This document shows, piece by piece, positions 10,657 through 22,012 of a stretch of 64,000 bases of DNA. Within the stretch, counting starts at the first letter, position 1. The number at the start of each line of letters is the position of its first letter. The stretch is from the NCBI GenBank assembly GCA_964036045.1, contig OZ038381.1:65410242-65474241 (forward strand). The letters run 5' to 3'. This DNA is from Eutreptiella sp. 'Long Island Sound 2002'. Lineage: Eukaryota; Euglenozoa; Euglenophyceae; Eutreptiales; Eutreptiaceae. The position numbers and the translations under genes are program-made. The notes under the pieces are model-generated. The model searched no databases, was not told where the DNA came from, and worked only from the letters and a program-made list of their open reading frames with translations.

Positions 10657-11130
10657 CTAAGGCTCAAGGGGCCGACACGCCAGGGGGCACACCCCGAACT
10701 CATCAAGTGGCACAGATCTGTGCCACACCCGCACACGGCCTTGCGCACACCTCTGCACCAGCGAAGAGGATGCCTGCATCGCATCGTACCACTCCTTCTC
10801 CTTCACACGCATGTGTCGTGCACTGAGCACCGTACGGCAGTCCGCCTGCACCCGCAGCAGCTGCGTATTGAGCCACCGGCGGCGCCGGAGGTCTGCAGCC
10901 AATTTGCACCGACCGTGGCATTGCAGCTGCAGGCTGGCCCACAGGCATTTGGTGCGCCACGCCAACTCCGCAGCGCGCGCCACGTGCTGGGAGTAAAGCG
11001 CCGCTGTGTGTGTCTGGATCTGGATGGCCGCGAGCAGCAGCCGCTGCGCGTACCTGCGCTGCATGGCCCATTTTGAGCGTAAACACTGCTGCGCCGTCGT
11101 GGCGACTTGATCCAGTTTTGTGTTGCGGGC
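10657..11130 (-). CDS. Myosin heavy chain neck (IQ) exon
   Basis: The minus strand has an acceptor (CTCTGCACAG) at 11,131 followed by ARNTKLDQVATTAQQCLRSK, which joins in phase 0 to KILEE at the end of the exon at 11,904-11,998. This is the usual passage from myosin converter to lever arm. IQ-like calmodulin/light-chain sites follow: AQQCLRSKWAMQRRY is the best match to IQxxxRxxxxR; AAIQIQTHTAALYSQ, LQLQCHGRCKLAADL and VQADCRTVLSARHM are degenerate. A charged helix (RVKEKEWYDAM) comes next. The frame stays open to a TAG at 10,657, but GTGTGCG near 10,755 could be the real donor, so the 3' edge is uncertain. Which myosin class it belongs to cannot be told. Confidence 0.75.
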   Translation of the reverse strand, partial: ARNTKLDQVATTAQQCLRSKWAMQRRYAQRLLLAAIQIQTHTAALYSQHVARAAELAWRTKCLWASLQLQCHGRCKLAADLRRRRWLNTQLLRVQADCRTVLSARHMRVKEKEWYDAMQASSSLVQRCAQGRVRVWHRSVPLDEFGVCPLACRPLEP

Positions 11131-11903
11131 CTGTGCAGAGGAGAGCACCGTCGCCTGCACCAACAAGGGACCCATCGTCCAGCGCATGGCAACAGAAGAC
11201 ATTGCCCGACCGTATCCATCAAATGACAGTTATGACAATGGGCAGTGCACATGGGGTCTCTCATGAACCACTACCGCTGCAGTGGCCGTGCCTGGGGGGG
11301 GGGGAGCTCCCAAATGGATGGCCGCCTAAAGCTGGTGGCGGCTATTGGCCTCTCGCCACTTACCCTTGTCCTTTCCTTGAACCCTCTCCCTCCGTGTGCG
11401 GCGGTGCCCAGCGGTCCCTCACCCCCGAGTGCCCTCCCTCTCCCTGTCTGGCCTATCCCCACCTCCCTACACAAACTTTCCCTTGGGAGGTTATGCAAAG
11501 GGAGCCCCCGCACTGCCCCTGTTTCACTGCTCTGTGTTGGGTCCACACAGAGGAGGGCAACGGACATTGCCATTGGCACCCCCTGGAACGAGAGGAGATG
11601 GGGGGGGGGGGCACCCTGAACCTCCTCCTGAGCCCCAGGCTCCCCCTACAGGCTACTCCTGGCGGGGGGGAGCCCTCCCCAACGGCGGCTTTTGGGCCCT
11701 GGGATGTGTCCACTTGCGGGGTCACTTCCCCAATGGCGGCACATAACAACCTCCAACCTGCCCTTTCTCGTGCTCAGTCCTCCTTGTGGCGAGTGCATCA
11801 TGTGTCTCCCCGACCCCCAGCCCATCCCCCCCAAGTCCGTTGTGTGTGTGTCGTATGTCCATTCCCTCACGTGGCATGTGCGCCATCCGGGGGGCACAGA
11901 GAC
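11131..11903 (-). other. Intron between myosin motor and neck exons
   Basis: It begins GTCTCTGTGCC and ends CTCTGCACAG on the minus strand and is 773 bp long. It is C-rich on the plus strand. The long plus-strand frame crossing it (11,010-12,212) also crosses both exons on the opposite strand and is treated as spurious. Confidence 0.65.
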
Positions 11904-11998
11904 CTCTTCCAAAATCTTGTACGGCCCATTTTTGAGGAAGACTTTCGTCTTGCCAATTTGGCAGTGAGTCTTCTGAAACCCCAGAGCCTCCGCAATCC
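11904..11998 (-). CDS. Myosin heavy chain, end-of-motor (converter) exon
   Basis: A 95-nt minus-strand exon lies between an acceptor (GCTTTACAG) and a donor (GAAGAG|GTCTCTG). It encodes GIAEALGFQKTHCQIGKTKV followed by FLKNGPYKILEE. The core GKTKVFLKNG is the hallmark found near the end of the myosin motor domain (typically G-K/H-T-K-V/I-F), followed by the LEE that leads into the lever arm. Myosins are actin-based ATPase motors; this exon lies in the converter region, not the ATP site. The upstream exons with P-loop and switch motifs should lie above 12 kb on the minus strand, but I did not find them in the window. Confidence 0.8.
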
Positions 11999-13221
11999 CT
12001 GTAAAGCGAAACAGGGCACAGGATTGGGGCTGTGGGGGAATGGGGTGGGTTCTGGAGGTGTGCAGCGTGTGCAGAAAAAAGGCCGCAGAGGACGGGAGGC
12101 ATGGAAGGACGGCCGTGGGGCACAGCAGGGATGTATTATAAGGGGGGGTCTGAAGGGAGGGGGGGGGGGGGGGGCACACCTCCTCCTTGGGTCCCCCTAT
12201 GGTCCCTGCTGAGGGCGGGCCGAAATTTTTTAGCCTTAAATCCTAAATCCAAAGGTGGCGAAGAAAATTTTTGGCTGTCAGCCTCAAACATTGGAAGGTG
12301 AGAAGAGGGGGGGGGGGGTATTTGGATTTGGATTTCGGGGCCGATCTTAAGGCTCACAGGACGCCTGGGGAGGAGCTCAATGGCTTCCCCAACGACTCTG
12401 CATATGGGCCGCCAATGCCATGTGATGCACTCCCAAGCCCTCGGCGGGCCTCTCCATCCGTCCCCTCGGGCGGCGGTAGCCCTGGCTCGCGCGGGGCTTC
12501 CCTGTGTCGCACCGGGCCACTCCTACCCTCGTCACCAGACCACCCCGTGCCTTGCCCTGGTGGAAGGCACGTCCGGGTCCATGGCTGCGCCGCGGCTTGC
12601 CCGAACATCCCACCGGGGCGGCCATTCCCCTCCGGGGCGCGCTACCGCACTGCGGCTGACACCCCCATCACACCGCGGCTGTCACGCCGCCCCGCCCACG
12701 TGGCGGCGCGCGGCTGGTGGTCCCCTCGTCCCCTTGGGCTGCCCCCTTGCCCGTGTTACCGCGGGCGACGCCCCCATCCGGCGTCGCCCGTCCCGTGTTC
12801 GCCAATACCCCCGCTCCTCCCCTCTTGCGCACTGCCACCTGCCCTCCCCCCCCCCACACTTGGAGTCCCACCTTGCGCCGCACGTGCACCCCTTGTCCCT
12901 CCTTGCACGGGCACTGAGCGCTGGACGCCTCACTACTACGACTCGTCTCGTGTGAGTCTCCCGTGCTGTGAGCTAGCATGCTTGCGAGCCCTTGATGCCA
13001 CTCACGGTGGCACGCCGTGGCCACGGGGGCGGGGTCATGTCCCGTGGGACGGCCCCATGCCCTCGGCGGCAAGGTCACACTAGGGCCCGCACTAAAGTGC
13101 GAGCGATGCCTGCTCGGGGCGGGCGACAGCGCCCAACCGGGAGCGCTACCAGCCTCGGAGACGGGGGGGGGGGGTAGGGGTTCTAGGCAAGGTTGCTGGA
13201 GGGCCAGGCGTGTGGACGGGG
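11999..13221. other. G/C-rich stretch without supported gene
   Basis: It includes a 12-13-base G run near 12,160 and a C-rich part at 12,400-12,950. Both strands are open in several frames because of base composition. Probably intron upstream of the myosin converter exon, or unrelated inserted sequence; no motor-domain motif was found. Confidence 0.35.
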
Positions 13222-15800
13222 TCAATTAAGGAGGTACTGGTCGACCTCGTCAGCCCTGGCCTCCAAGACCACGTCCAAGTCCAAGTCATAGTCCGGCAGG
13301 CCATCGGGATCCTCCTGCGGCTCGCCCACCGCCCGATCGCCCGCGGAAGCAGGGCTTCGAGGGCCCTCAGTAGGCCCTCCGGCGCCCGCCTCGCGGGGAA
13401 AGCCGGAAGCGGGCCTTCACCCACGGGCTCGAGGGTGTACCTCTCGAGTGGCGCTTGCTCAATGGCCCCCGTGACAAGGACCACCTCTAGTGCTACCATG
13501 TGCCGCGAGGGCGGTTCCCCCACGTGCGGGAGACACGCCCCAGTCATGAGGCGTGAGAACGGAAACCGGGAGTACCCCGCCGACCAAATTGGGGCGCGGG
13601 CTAGCCACTTTGACGGCGCCCTCCCCCATGGTGTACTGTAGGAGGATTGCCGCAGTGGCGAGCGGCCGCGCAAGGCCCGTGGGCCAATGCGGGCCACCCT
13701 AGTGGAGTAGCCGTGCCCACCGCGCAGCAGGAGGGAGGGAGGTCCACTCCCGTACTGCACCCACATAGTCGGTTGCTAGCCCCGTGCGGCGGCTGACAGT
13801 GAGTGTCCACGAGTCACGGGCCCACAGGAGCCATGACAAGGTGACGCTACGTCCCACGCCGCGGACGTGGCTTGGATGGAGACGTGCTCGTCCCGCATGA
13901 CATGCCACAACTCAATTTTGCCGTGGTTTGCGGTCATACACGCAGGCGCCCATAGTGTCGGTCGAGTGCACGCCGCAACCCTCACGCATGAGGACACGCG
14001 CTACTGCCTGCAAGCCCATGAGCGCCGCCGCCATGACGACTACACAATCACACAGCATGTGATCCCCCCACTTGAAGCAAGGGGCGGAATGCCACATGCA
14101 GTGGAACTCCCGCACGCACGATGTGATGTGTGCATGGTGGCTGTCACGCGGACCCACGCCGCGAATCGCACGCCCTCTGCGGTGACCGCACCGCTGCCCA
14201 CCGCATGGGCCCACACCCGCAACGCCGCGGAGTCACTGGGTGGATCCCGAAGGCACGCAGAGCGAGTGCCACTTGGTTCGTGTACACGTAGTCCAGGTTA
14301 CCAATGTGACCATGCGACCGCTGGCAAACAGCTAGGCGGAGTTGTCCAGCGCCCCGGGGAACGGGTAGGTCTCCGCGCGGCCCCCCTACACTGCAGGCCC
14401 CGAGCGCTCAACGGACTTTGCCCGGGTTGGCCTTTGCCCCAGCGAGCTGCTCCTTTGATTGGTCCCCCATGACTAGCGGCACTCTTGCCAACATGAACCC
14501 TTCGGTCTGCTGATCAAGAGGCCTCAACGAGGTGGGCAGTGTGCCTAGCATGTACCGGATGTGGCGCCCGTCGAGCCGCAAGCACTACACCTTGAGCTTG
14601 CCCACCTGCATGGAGCCACAAGCGGCCGCTTGCGCCAAAGCACACACTCCCATGAGCGGTGCGAGGCCCCATTCACTGAGCGCAAAATGACAGCGATCGT
14701 CGTTGCAGCCCTCCTCTAGCAGCGACCCGTGGGGCCGAGCTGGCTGCCGGGGGATGTGGGAGCCGGCCTACGGGCCGCCGGGGCGCTGGTCCTCCGAGCG
14801 GATGGCGTGGTGAACCACGTAGCGCGGGTATTTGGTCCACTTCTCGGAGACCTTGGTGAAGTACCCCACACCCATGCTGCCGCCCTAGGCGCATCTGTGC
14901 GCCAGATGATAGAGGCCTGCCAAGCTGCAGGGTGAGGCGACCCAAACCTCCATGGTATCGTAGAAGTGTCGCAACCAAGGCGACAAGGACTCCTCCGGCG
15001 CCTCGTGGACCTAGGCGTCGCCCCGGTCGCAATCACGGTTGCAGAAGGTGTTGGCAGCGTCCTAGTCATCGGACCAGGCCTCGCCGTACTACAGCACCTA
15101 GCCCACTAGGAGCCACTAGCACGCGAGCGCAAGCATTTGGCCCGATAGTTGGCGAAGGTAGGCGAATAGCTGAAGCAATACAGCCCTCCAGCGCTCCCGG
15201 CGGCTCATGCACCTTTCTTGGACCACACTAGTCTCTAGGCGGTGGAGGTAAAGCTGCAGCATGACCGGTTGGCTATTGCGGACTAGCTAGGCCGGCTCCT
15301 TCTTGGCCAAGCAGAGGTAGAGGACCAACGTGAGGAGCCTGCTTGACAACCCATCCGACGGCACCCACGGCACCCGGGACACGACCAGCGGAGCATACCC
15401 CGGGAGTGCGCCCACTAGCGGCCGTGGCAACTTGTCAAGGGATGTCAGTGGTGAGCTTTTGCCCACGACACGAACAAGGTCGTGGAAGGACGGCGGGGCA
15501 CCGGACACTTGCGGCTCCGGCGGCTACGGCATCGCCCCCCGCATGCGGGAGACGAAGTCCGAGTTGTGTGCCAGGCCGCCAGGGTCGGCGAGGACCACCA
15601 GCCACGAGGGGTCCATGGGCAGGCCGGCATGGCCACAGCACAGCTCCGTGGCTTGGTGCACGATCCGCCTGGAAGCCCTCTAGCGTGTCAGGGAACCGGA
15701 TGCCGTCCAGGTTAACGTCCGTGAGGAGGCGGTACTTGGAGGGCTACAAGCGGAGGGGGCGTCCTTTTTGGGCTATGAGGCACAACCCCTACAACTTGGA
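13222..15800 (-). pseudogene. Decayed long reading frame of unknown function
   Basis: Coding-like sequence runs along the minus strand with several stops and frame changes. Recognisable protein-like stretches are APPSFHDLVRVVGKSSPLTS (near 15.5 kb), APEESLSPWLRHFYDTME (near 15.0 kb), RYMLGTLPTSLRPLDQQT (near 14.5 kb) and DYDLDLDVVLEARADE with a clean C-terminus VDQYLLN and a TGA at 13,222-13,224. Base composition is G/C-rich, unlike the flanking A/T-richer DNA. No domain is recognised. It could be an old host gene or a large mobile-element gene; the many lesions favour a pseudogene. Confidence 0.4.
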
Positions 15801-17481
15801 CTGGTGAGCGCCGCGTTCGCATAGCCCTGTTGTGTGTGCCACCAAGTTTGCACGGCGGCCTCCCCGTCCGCGGCCATCGCACGGTCTAGGGCGCAAGCTG
15901 CCTTGAGCGCATCACCGTCATGGGGGCGCCAGGAGTCCTATTGTTGTCGCACCAAGCCCTCCCGTGGTATGCCTTTGAACCGAAAGGTTGTTCCGGCCAA
16001 ATGGCTCCAGTGTTGAAACAACAATGGCCGGAACAGAAAAAGTTCGAAGTTCGATGCCGACCCAACAAACGATCCCCATACATGCTTGGAGGATGTCTTG
16101 TTTGCTAGCCGAGGGGCACCCCACTGGTAGTTTCATATTCGTCATTTTCCGAGTTGGCGTCCGAAAACAAGTTGGTTTCAAAAACAACTTTTGCCGGAAC
16201 AAGTTACCGGGACACTACCGGAACAAGCATTTCACAAAAAATGCAAGCATGTATGGGTACCCCATAGTACAAACTGTGTAGGTGACGTTGCGGGCAATGG
16301 CTCACGGGTTACACCCCCTGAGGGCAATGTGGCTTAGACCTCCTTGGTGGTTGGGCGCCTAAGCAGCACCTGAGAACTTTGCCGGTGCACCCATTGCCAG
16401 TTTGTCGTTCCTAGTTCACATCAACGTTTCTGTGACTTTTCCCGGGTCAAGGCACATGCTTTCCCCCATGATTGTGCCATGTGTGGTGCTTGTTTTCTCC
16501 AATGGGTGTAGATACGCATGTTGCTTGGGACAAGATGTAACCACTGGCTATTTGCATTCCTAACTTTGGTCACCCATGATAAATAGTGTATGTTACTCCT
16601 AGTTTAGATCAACGTTTCCCTAACTTTTCAAAAGTTGGGGGTCCACTTTCTTCCATGTTTGTGCCTTGTTGTTGCGTGTCGTGATGGGAAGGGCTAAGTT
16701 ACGAGTAATACAAAGTATATGAGTGGGGGGGCGGGTTTTGGGGTGTGAAACAAGGAGCACAAACAAGCAACCACAGGAGGGGACAGAAGCCCCTTTGCAC
16801 CCCCTCATCGCACAGCCTCTATAAAGGTGAGGTTATTTGACTTTCTTTCACTTGGAGGGGGGGGGGGGGGTGATGGTGCATCGGCTTATTTGTGGTTGCG
16901 GTGAAGGCTAGGGTAGGTACGCCTCTTCTCTTCTTTCAGGTTGTTGTCGCTAGAGGTTTGGCAAGAGCACTCCAAGTCTGTGGGTGTGTTACTCCTTCCC
17001 TTGGGGGGGTATAACCATTGGTGTGTCGTACCGGCCACCAGCCAAGGTGGGGACCAAGCTCTTAGTTGCGGTGGCATAGTGTACCTTGCACACCCTTAAA
17101 CAGGGCGGTGCGGTATGCCGCCTTTGTGCCCCCCTAACCTCAGCACCCTCGGGCAAGCTGCTTATGCAACATTGCGCTGTTTGGTTCTATGGAACTGTTT
17201 GCATTGGTTTGAGATGATAAAATTGTGAATGTCATCTACTTAAGAGCCGTGGATAGGGTGCACGACACGCACCGCATGATACCAATTGCCACCCCACCTG
17301 ACCCCCCCCCCCCCCGTGCTAAGGGCCTGCCCACCACCCCCAAGCCCCCACCTCCCCGTGAACTTGCAAAGGAGGGGCCAAACAAATCATTGCGGCAACA
17401 ATTGGGTGAGTTGTTCCAACGACATTCCGGCGGTGTTCAAGCGTTTTTAGGTGCCCAAGATTGGAACACCGCCGGAACCCC
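15801..17481. other. No gene seen; holds GTTCCGG self-similar blocks
   Basis: 15,985-16,210 contains repeated, partly inverted GTTCCGGC/GCCGGAAC words, and 17,400-17,481 contains CATTCCGGCGGTGTTC and its complement GGAACACCGCCGG. Similar words (GGAACGTTGCCGGAAC) stand at 51,436-51,455, just beyond the far end of the level-1 element. They may therefore be two sides of one original sequence split by the insertion. Confidence 0.45.
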
Positions 17482-18004
17482 TTGGTACACGCTAGAAGAC
17501 CCTATTTCGTTTTAGCCTATAACTTCTGGCCTAGACTCTAGCCTAGGCTAGATCAATGTTAGAACGATATAATGTCCACCAAGAAGTGCCATTTTCTTCA
17601 TTGTCCCGCCGTGCATGCTTGCTACTGCCCATAGTGCATTCTCCCATGTTCCTCTCTCACACACTTATGTACCCTTTGTGAACGGCCCGTACTGGAACTT
17701 TTGAATGAGAATGCGAATTTGCGCGAAAATTGGCGCAATTTGCGCGAATTTGCCAAATTCACGCGAATGCGCATGTGCGAATGTGAATGCGAATCTATTT
17801 TTTTTTGCAAATTTAGCCTAAATTAGGCCAAAATCAAGTTACAGGTCGCGTCTTTTGAATTTTTATGATTTTTTGGCGAAGTAAGCATAGCAAACGGGCA
17901 CAGAGAAAAGGTACCACGGGCAAAACAGGCAAATAATGAACAAAGTGAGTATACTCATTCAAAAGTTCCATTCACACGGGGTACATAGATGTTTTTTATT
18001 ACTC

Positions 18005-18752
18005 GCCCGTTGCTCCCTCCTCAACTGGTGAGGATACCTCCCTATTGTCTATGGCACTACGGGACTTGAGTAGGGCTACTAGCCTCAAGGATGAGCCGGT
18101 GGACCATTACTTGGCCACGTGCGCGCTATCATGGTCCGTAGCATAGCGGCAATTCAACCACGCCGTCCAATATGTGAACAGCGCCACTTCCGCCCATGCT
18201 ATGGGTGAGGCATGCAAGGCCGCCGTTGAGGTATACACCGCCCCTCTACTCCCCCCCACCGCCATGTCTCAAATTGTGCTCAACTTAAGGGCCCCTAAGT
18301 CCTTGTGGAGGACACTGTTGGAGCTCTACATGCTCCGCAAGATAGAATACCAGCGCACCCTCGCCGGTGGCCCCTACTCCGGGCCGATTTGCACCGAGCG
18401 GGACTTCCAAGCCCGTGGGAAGGAGTTGGTCGCCCCCGTGGAATTGGATGACCCCGTTGCCACGGTGTTGCCCAAGGACACCGGGATCTCATGGCCCTTC
18501 GCCTCATGGGTCAAGTACATCCTCTCGTGGCCAGGTTTGGTGCCGTCAATCAACCGCTCCTTCCCGTTGGCGTTCATCGTCCGGGGTGATGCCTACCCCG
18601 TGGACTGGGGCAATTGGACACAAAACCCCGCCTCACTGGCCAATTGCGACCGCTTGGTCCGCTCCCGCGCGGACCTTTGGGTGTTGACCATGGCCAATTG
18701 CGATGACAAGGCCATGGACACCCTTGGGACGTTGTGGAAGAGCAAATGGGAG
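18005..18752 (+). pseudogene. Transposase-like protein, exon 1 (level-1 element)
   Basis: The frame starts within SPVAPSSTGEDTSLLSMALR (the start codon is lost in this copy) and passes an in-frame TAG near 18,146. It continues QFNHAVQYVNSATSAHAM, then APKSLWRTLLELYMLRKI, and FIVRGDAYPVDWGNWTQ, ending DKAMDTLGTLWKSKWE before a GTAGGC donor. The minus-strand copy at 58,244-59,010 aligns along its length. The protein family is not one I can name. Position after the TIR and conservation between copies make a transposase the natural guess. Confidence 0.6.
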
Positions 18753-18881
18753 GTAGGCCTCTCACCTAGTGCCTTTCACTTGTTCTAGTTTGGTTCTAGT
18801 TGGCTCCGGACACCGCTCGCTAGAAGCTAGGCTAGGTTAGACTAGAAGTAAACAAGCCATCCCCGATGTCTCGTGTTTCAG
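18753..18881 (+). other. Intron with CTAGAAGCTAGG motifs
   Basis: GTAGGCCTCTCACC to CTCGTGTTTCAG, 129 bp. The homologous intron in the other copy is 58,116-58,243 (128 bp). Both contain TTCTAG words and GCTAGAAGCTAGGCTAG-like words. Confidence 0.75.
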
Positions 18882-19973
18882 TGATTCAAGCGATCATCGA
18901 CACGGGCCTCGTCCAGTGGGAGTCCTCAAAGGAGGAGGCAAAGGTGATCCTCGGGGGGGATAAACCATGACATGGAGGGTGATCGGGCTGTCCACATGCC
19001 CCCAAGTGGGCTCCATGTTCAACGAGGGGGTATGGAACGCCCAAACGAAGACTTGGGGGGTAGTGCTATGCCGCAGACCATGGGGGGTGATGAGGCCCGC
19101 ATCTGCTTTCCTCCTTGGGACGCCTTCTTTGCAAGCCACCGGTTGCGGTATGCAACCAATTTTGAAATTGCCACGTGTGTGGGTTGTCTTGTGCATTTTG
19201 CACCTGACGATCCCTGGGCCGCTTGTTGGGCGAGTTTGTTGACCGGGACGCTAGGGGTGTCACCCCTTCGCTTCATCAAGACCTGCAAGTCCTGCTATCG
19301 GAGGGGCGTGATGCGGGTCTGATGAGGTGTTTGGTTTCCTTGTCTACTAGAACAATTAGCCCTTTTCTTGACCCCAGTTTTCGTATTAGGAAGTCGTTAA
19401 TGTTTGGCCGGTGCCCCAATAGTGGGGCTCACCACGAAATGAGGGTTTCTCATCACTCTATGTTGTGCCACTAGGACTTGCCCCGTACACATCGGCCAGG
19501 TTGGAGCATTTACGGGGCAGCTTCCTAGAATGGGGAAGAAACGGCCAATTTCTTTGAGGCTTGGCCGGATATTGCTTGGTGTCTTGGCATTAGGCCGGGG
19601 TCGGCCAAGTAGAAGGACATCGCGAACATGTGGGACCTGCTATAGGCCCTCTATTGTAAATATCAGGGTCCTAACCCGTTGAAGTGTGCCGCAGTGGTGC
19701 AGGATTTCCGCCGTCACTGCACTGTTGGTACTGCATCATGGTTTCTACCGAGCCGTGAGCACGATCCAGATGCCATGTTGCAGAACATTTGGCCATTTGG
19801 GCCGGCCACGTTTTGTGGTGACACTTCAGAAAGCATCAACCGCTTCCTGAAATATGGGCATAACGAGCACGGCAATCAGTGGGGGGGGGGGGGGGGCTTT
19901 GAGGAGGAGGGGGTGGATGAGGTGTCAAGGCGAAAATGGGCGGCCATCCACAGGGAGGCAAGTGTGCAAGCAT
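18882..19973 (+). pseudogene. Transposase-like protein, exon 2 (level-1 element)
   Basis: The exon continues TGLVQWESSKEEAKVILGG, then with frameshifts STCPQVGSMFNEGVWNAQ, WVVLCILHLT, and from 19,679 in another frame KCAAVVQDFRRHCTVGTASW, then DTSESINRFLKYGHNEHGNQ. The last block (acid-rich SGD.SESIN followed by HNEH.N) is the most conserved between the two copies and could hold a catalytic acidic residue of a DDE-type nuclease. That is an inference from position and conservation, not from a recognised family. At least three frame changes and an in-frame stop make this copy dead. Confidence 0.55.
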
Positions 19974-20123
19974 AATGTATGACTTGGCTTTTTGCGTATT
20001 TTGAGGTGTCATGGGTTGTGCACGGGGGGCCACGGTCGCAAGTTCCAAGCTCGGGCAGGGATGCCATGGAGAGGAGGGGCAAGGGCCACATGCAGGCTTC
20101 CCTCGGACAGACTGTTCATCATC

Positions 20124-21059
20124 ATGGCAGATCCGAATGGCCAACTCCTCGAAGAAATCATGGCGCAGGTATTTTGCTGTGCGTTCTAGCGTTGAACTAG
20201 GGAAGGTTTCTAGCGTTGATCTAGGCAGCGAGATTGGTCGCTATAACGTCACTAGAACGCCGCTAGAATAGTTGGCTAGAAGGTCGCTAGAACGGTGCCA
20301 CGTCTTTTGCCTCAGCAACGCCGAATCGGCGACATGGCTGCGCAGTTGCACGAGCAACCCCAAGCTAGCACCTACCCCAAGCCCAGCTTCCTACTCCTCC
20401 CTTGCCACCCCTTGACCCCGCGCCGCCAAGAAAACCGCCGCGGCGTTGAAGCCGGAGCACGTGGAGGAGGTGGAGGAGGTGGTGAAGGAGGGCTAGGGCG
20501 AGGGAAAGGTAAGGGAGTCCCCCGACAACGCGGAGGACCTGCAAGCCGAGCTCCTTAGGCTCTCCAGTTCGTTGGGGGCACAACAGGCAACAAGGTCGAG
20601 GGCGGAGGGGAAGGTTAGGCAGTGGGAGGAAAAGGAGGCAGATTTCCGTAGGGCGGGACAAGAGGAGCGTGTGGACTGGGCAAGGGGCAATTTGGAGAAG
20701 GCGCAGAAGAAGGCGCAAAAGAAGGCAACCGTGGAGCAGTTGGGAACGTCGGTGCACAGTTGGAGGACTAGGTTGTTCGGGGTAGGAAGGCAACGGAGGA
20801 CGAGAAGGAGGAGGTGGTGGACGTAGACGTGGAGGTGGAGGAGGGGAAGGTGAAGCAGGAGTTCAGGAAGAGAAGGTAGAGGTCACGGGGTCCTCGGTCA
20901 AGTCATTTTTGGGCAACCGAGCGGCGGGCGCCATCATGGACACGCCCTGGGACCCCGACGTCCTGGCTGGCTCCCACCCCCCTGGGCCTCAACCACCCCC
21001 TTCTGTTGCACGGAGAGTCCGGTTTGGACTCTCCGTTTTGTGATGCACCGTGTCACGAC
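20124..21059 (+). pseudogene. Second protein of the level-1 element, 5' part
   Basis: ATG at 20,124 opens MADPNGQLLEEIMAQ. A 147-bp GT-AG intron (20,169-20,315) follows and the next exon resumes QRRIGDMAAQLHEQPQAS. After a Pro/Gly-rich part the frame shifts into a charged coiled coil (KKTAAALKPEHVEEVEEVV, VRQWEEKEADFRRAGQEER). The gene stops abruptly at 21,059, where the level-2 element begins; the homologous protein in the copy at 53-59 kb goes on for several hundred codons. The rest of this copy is at 48,461 onward. Confidence 0.6.
20169..20315 (+). other. Intron packed with TTCTAGCG motifs
   Basis: GTATTTTGCTGTGCG to CTTTTGCCTCAG, 147 bp. It contains GTTCTAGCGTTGAACTAGG, TTTCTAGCGTTGATCTAGG and the reverse-complement words CACTAGAACGCCGCTAGAA and GTCGCTAGAACG. 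The homologous intron at 56,860-57,004 is 145 bp, has the same GTATTTTG donor and the same motif layout. Confidence 0.85.
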
Positions 21060-21785
21060 TGTGTATGAAGTCTGATGTCGGATGTCTGATATGGGATGTT
21101 GTGTGCGCAGTGTATCCAAGAAGATATCTGATGTTCTTGCCTATTGGAGGTGGGTTTGGGGGTCTAATGCCTAGAGGAACTTGGAATTTGGGGTCCTAGG
21201 GGGGGGTTGGGAGAAACTATGCCCCCCCCCCCCCCACTAAAAAAACAAAAGGGAAAAAGGGAGGCCTTGACACAACTGAAAAATCGTTGATGATTGGGGA
21301 ACCACCTTGGACAATAAGAAACATGGCAGTACAAAAAAAAAGACTTTGAAAACCAAAAGGGGAAAATGGGGAAAATGTGTGAGCAGGAAAAGTGGCAAAC
21401 AAAAAAAAAGACATTGAAAACCAAAAGGGGAAAGTGGGAAAATGTGGGAGCAGGGAAAGTGGGATAAATGAGGCCTTGACACAGTTGACAAATGGTTGAT
21501 CATTGGGGAACCACCCTGGACAATCAAAAAACATAGCAGCACAAAAAAAAGGACTTTGAAAACCAAAAAGGTAAAATGGGGAAAATGTGTGAGCAGGAAA
21601 AGCGGCAAAAAAAAAAAAAGACATTGCAAACCAAATGGGGAAAGTGGAGAAAATGTGGGAGCAGGGAAAGTGGGAAAATTCAATAACCACCACATAAAAC
21701 AGACATATGCAACATTGAAAACCAAAAGGGAAAAGTGGGGGAGATGTGACAGCAAGGAAAATGGGGAAAATCTTGGAAAAGAGCA
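21060..21785 (+). repeat. Left subterminal region: TCTGATG words and 208-bp tandem (S5)
   Basis: AAGTCTGATGTCGGATG and GGGATGTTGTGTG, then GATGTTCTTGCCTATTGG, are followed by A/G-rich tandem repeats (21,225-21,785). These contain GCCTTGACACA, GGGGAACCACC, GACTTTGAAAACCAAAAGG and GGGGAAAATGTGTGAGCAGG, with a period near 208 bp. The same sequence in the same order, with one S5 unit, starts the level-3 element at 30,060-30,376. Confidence 0.8.
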
Positions 21786-22012
21786 GAGCACAAACCAACA
21801 AACAGGCACATGCAAATACGTGAGCACCATCCTTTCATTCATCGATGAGTCGATCCATGTCATCCACCGGTTGCCAGCAGCAAGGTTGGGAGATGCTTGG
21901 TGGTGCTGCAGAACGGGTAACGCGGTATGTGTCTGGCACAAAAGCATCCCATTGTGCCAACAAAGGCAACGCATGCTGCATTGCAAGGTCGTTCATTTGC
22001 CGCCGATTGCTA

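Noticed and set aside
11010-12212. 400-codon plus-strand frame, the longest outside satellites
   Set aside because: It overlaps, on the other strand, two exons with myosin motifs and matched splice sites. Its composition (Pro, Gly, Cys rich) reflects base bias and G runs.
21217-21986. Phe-rich minus-strand frames of 194-249 codons resembling membrane proteins
   Set aside because: They are translations of the A/G-rich S5 tandem repeat; the hydrophobicity comes from poly-T on the complementary strand.
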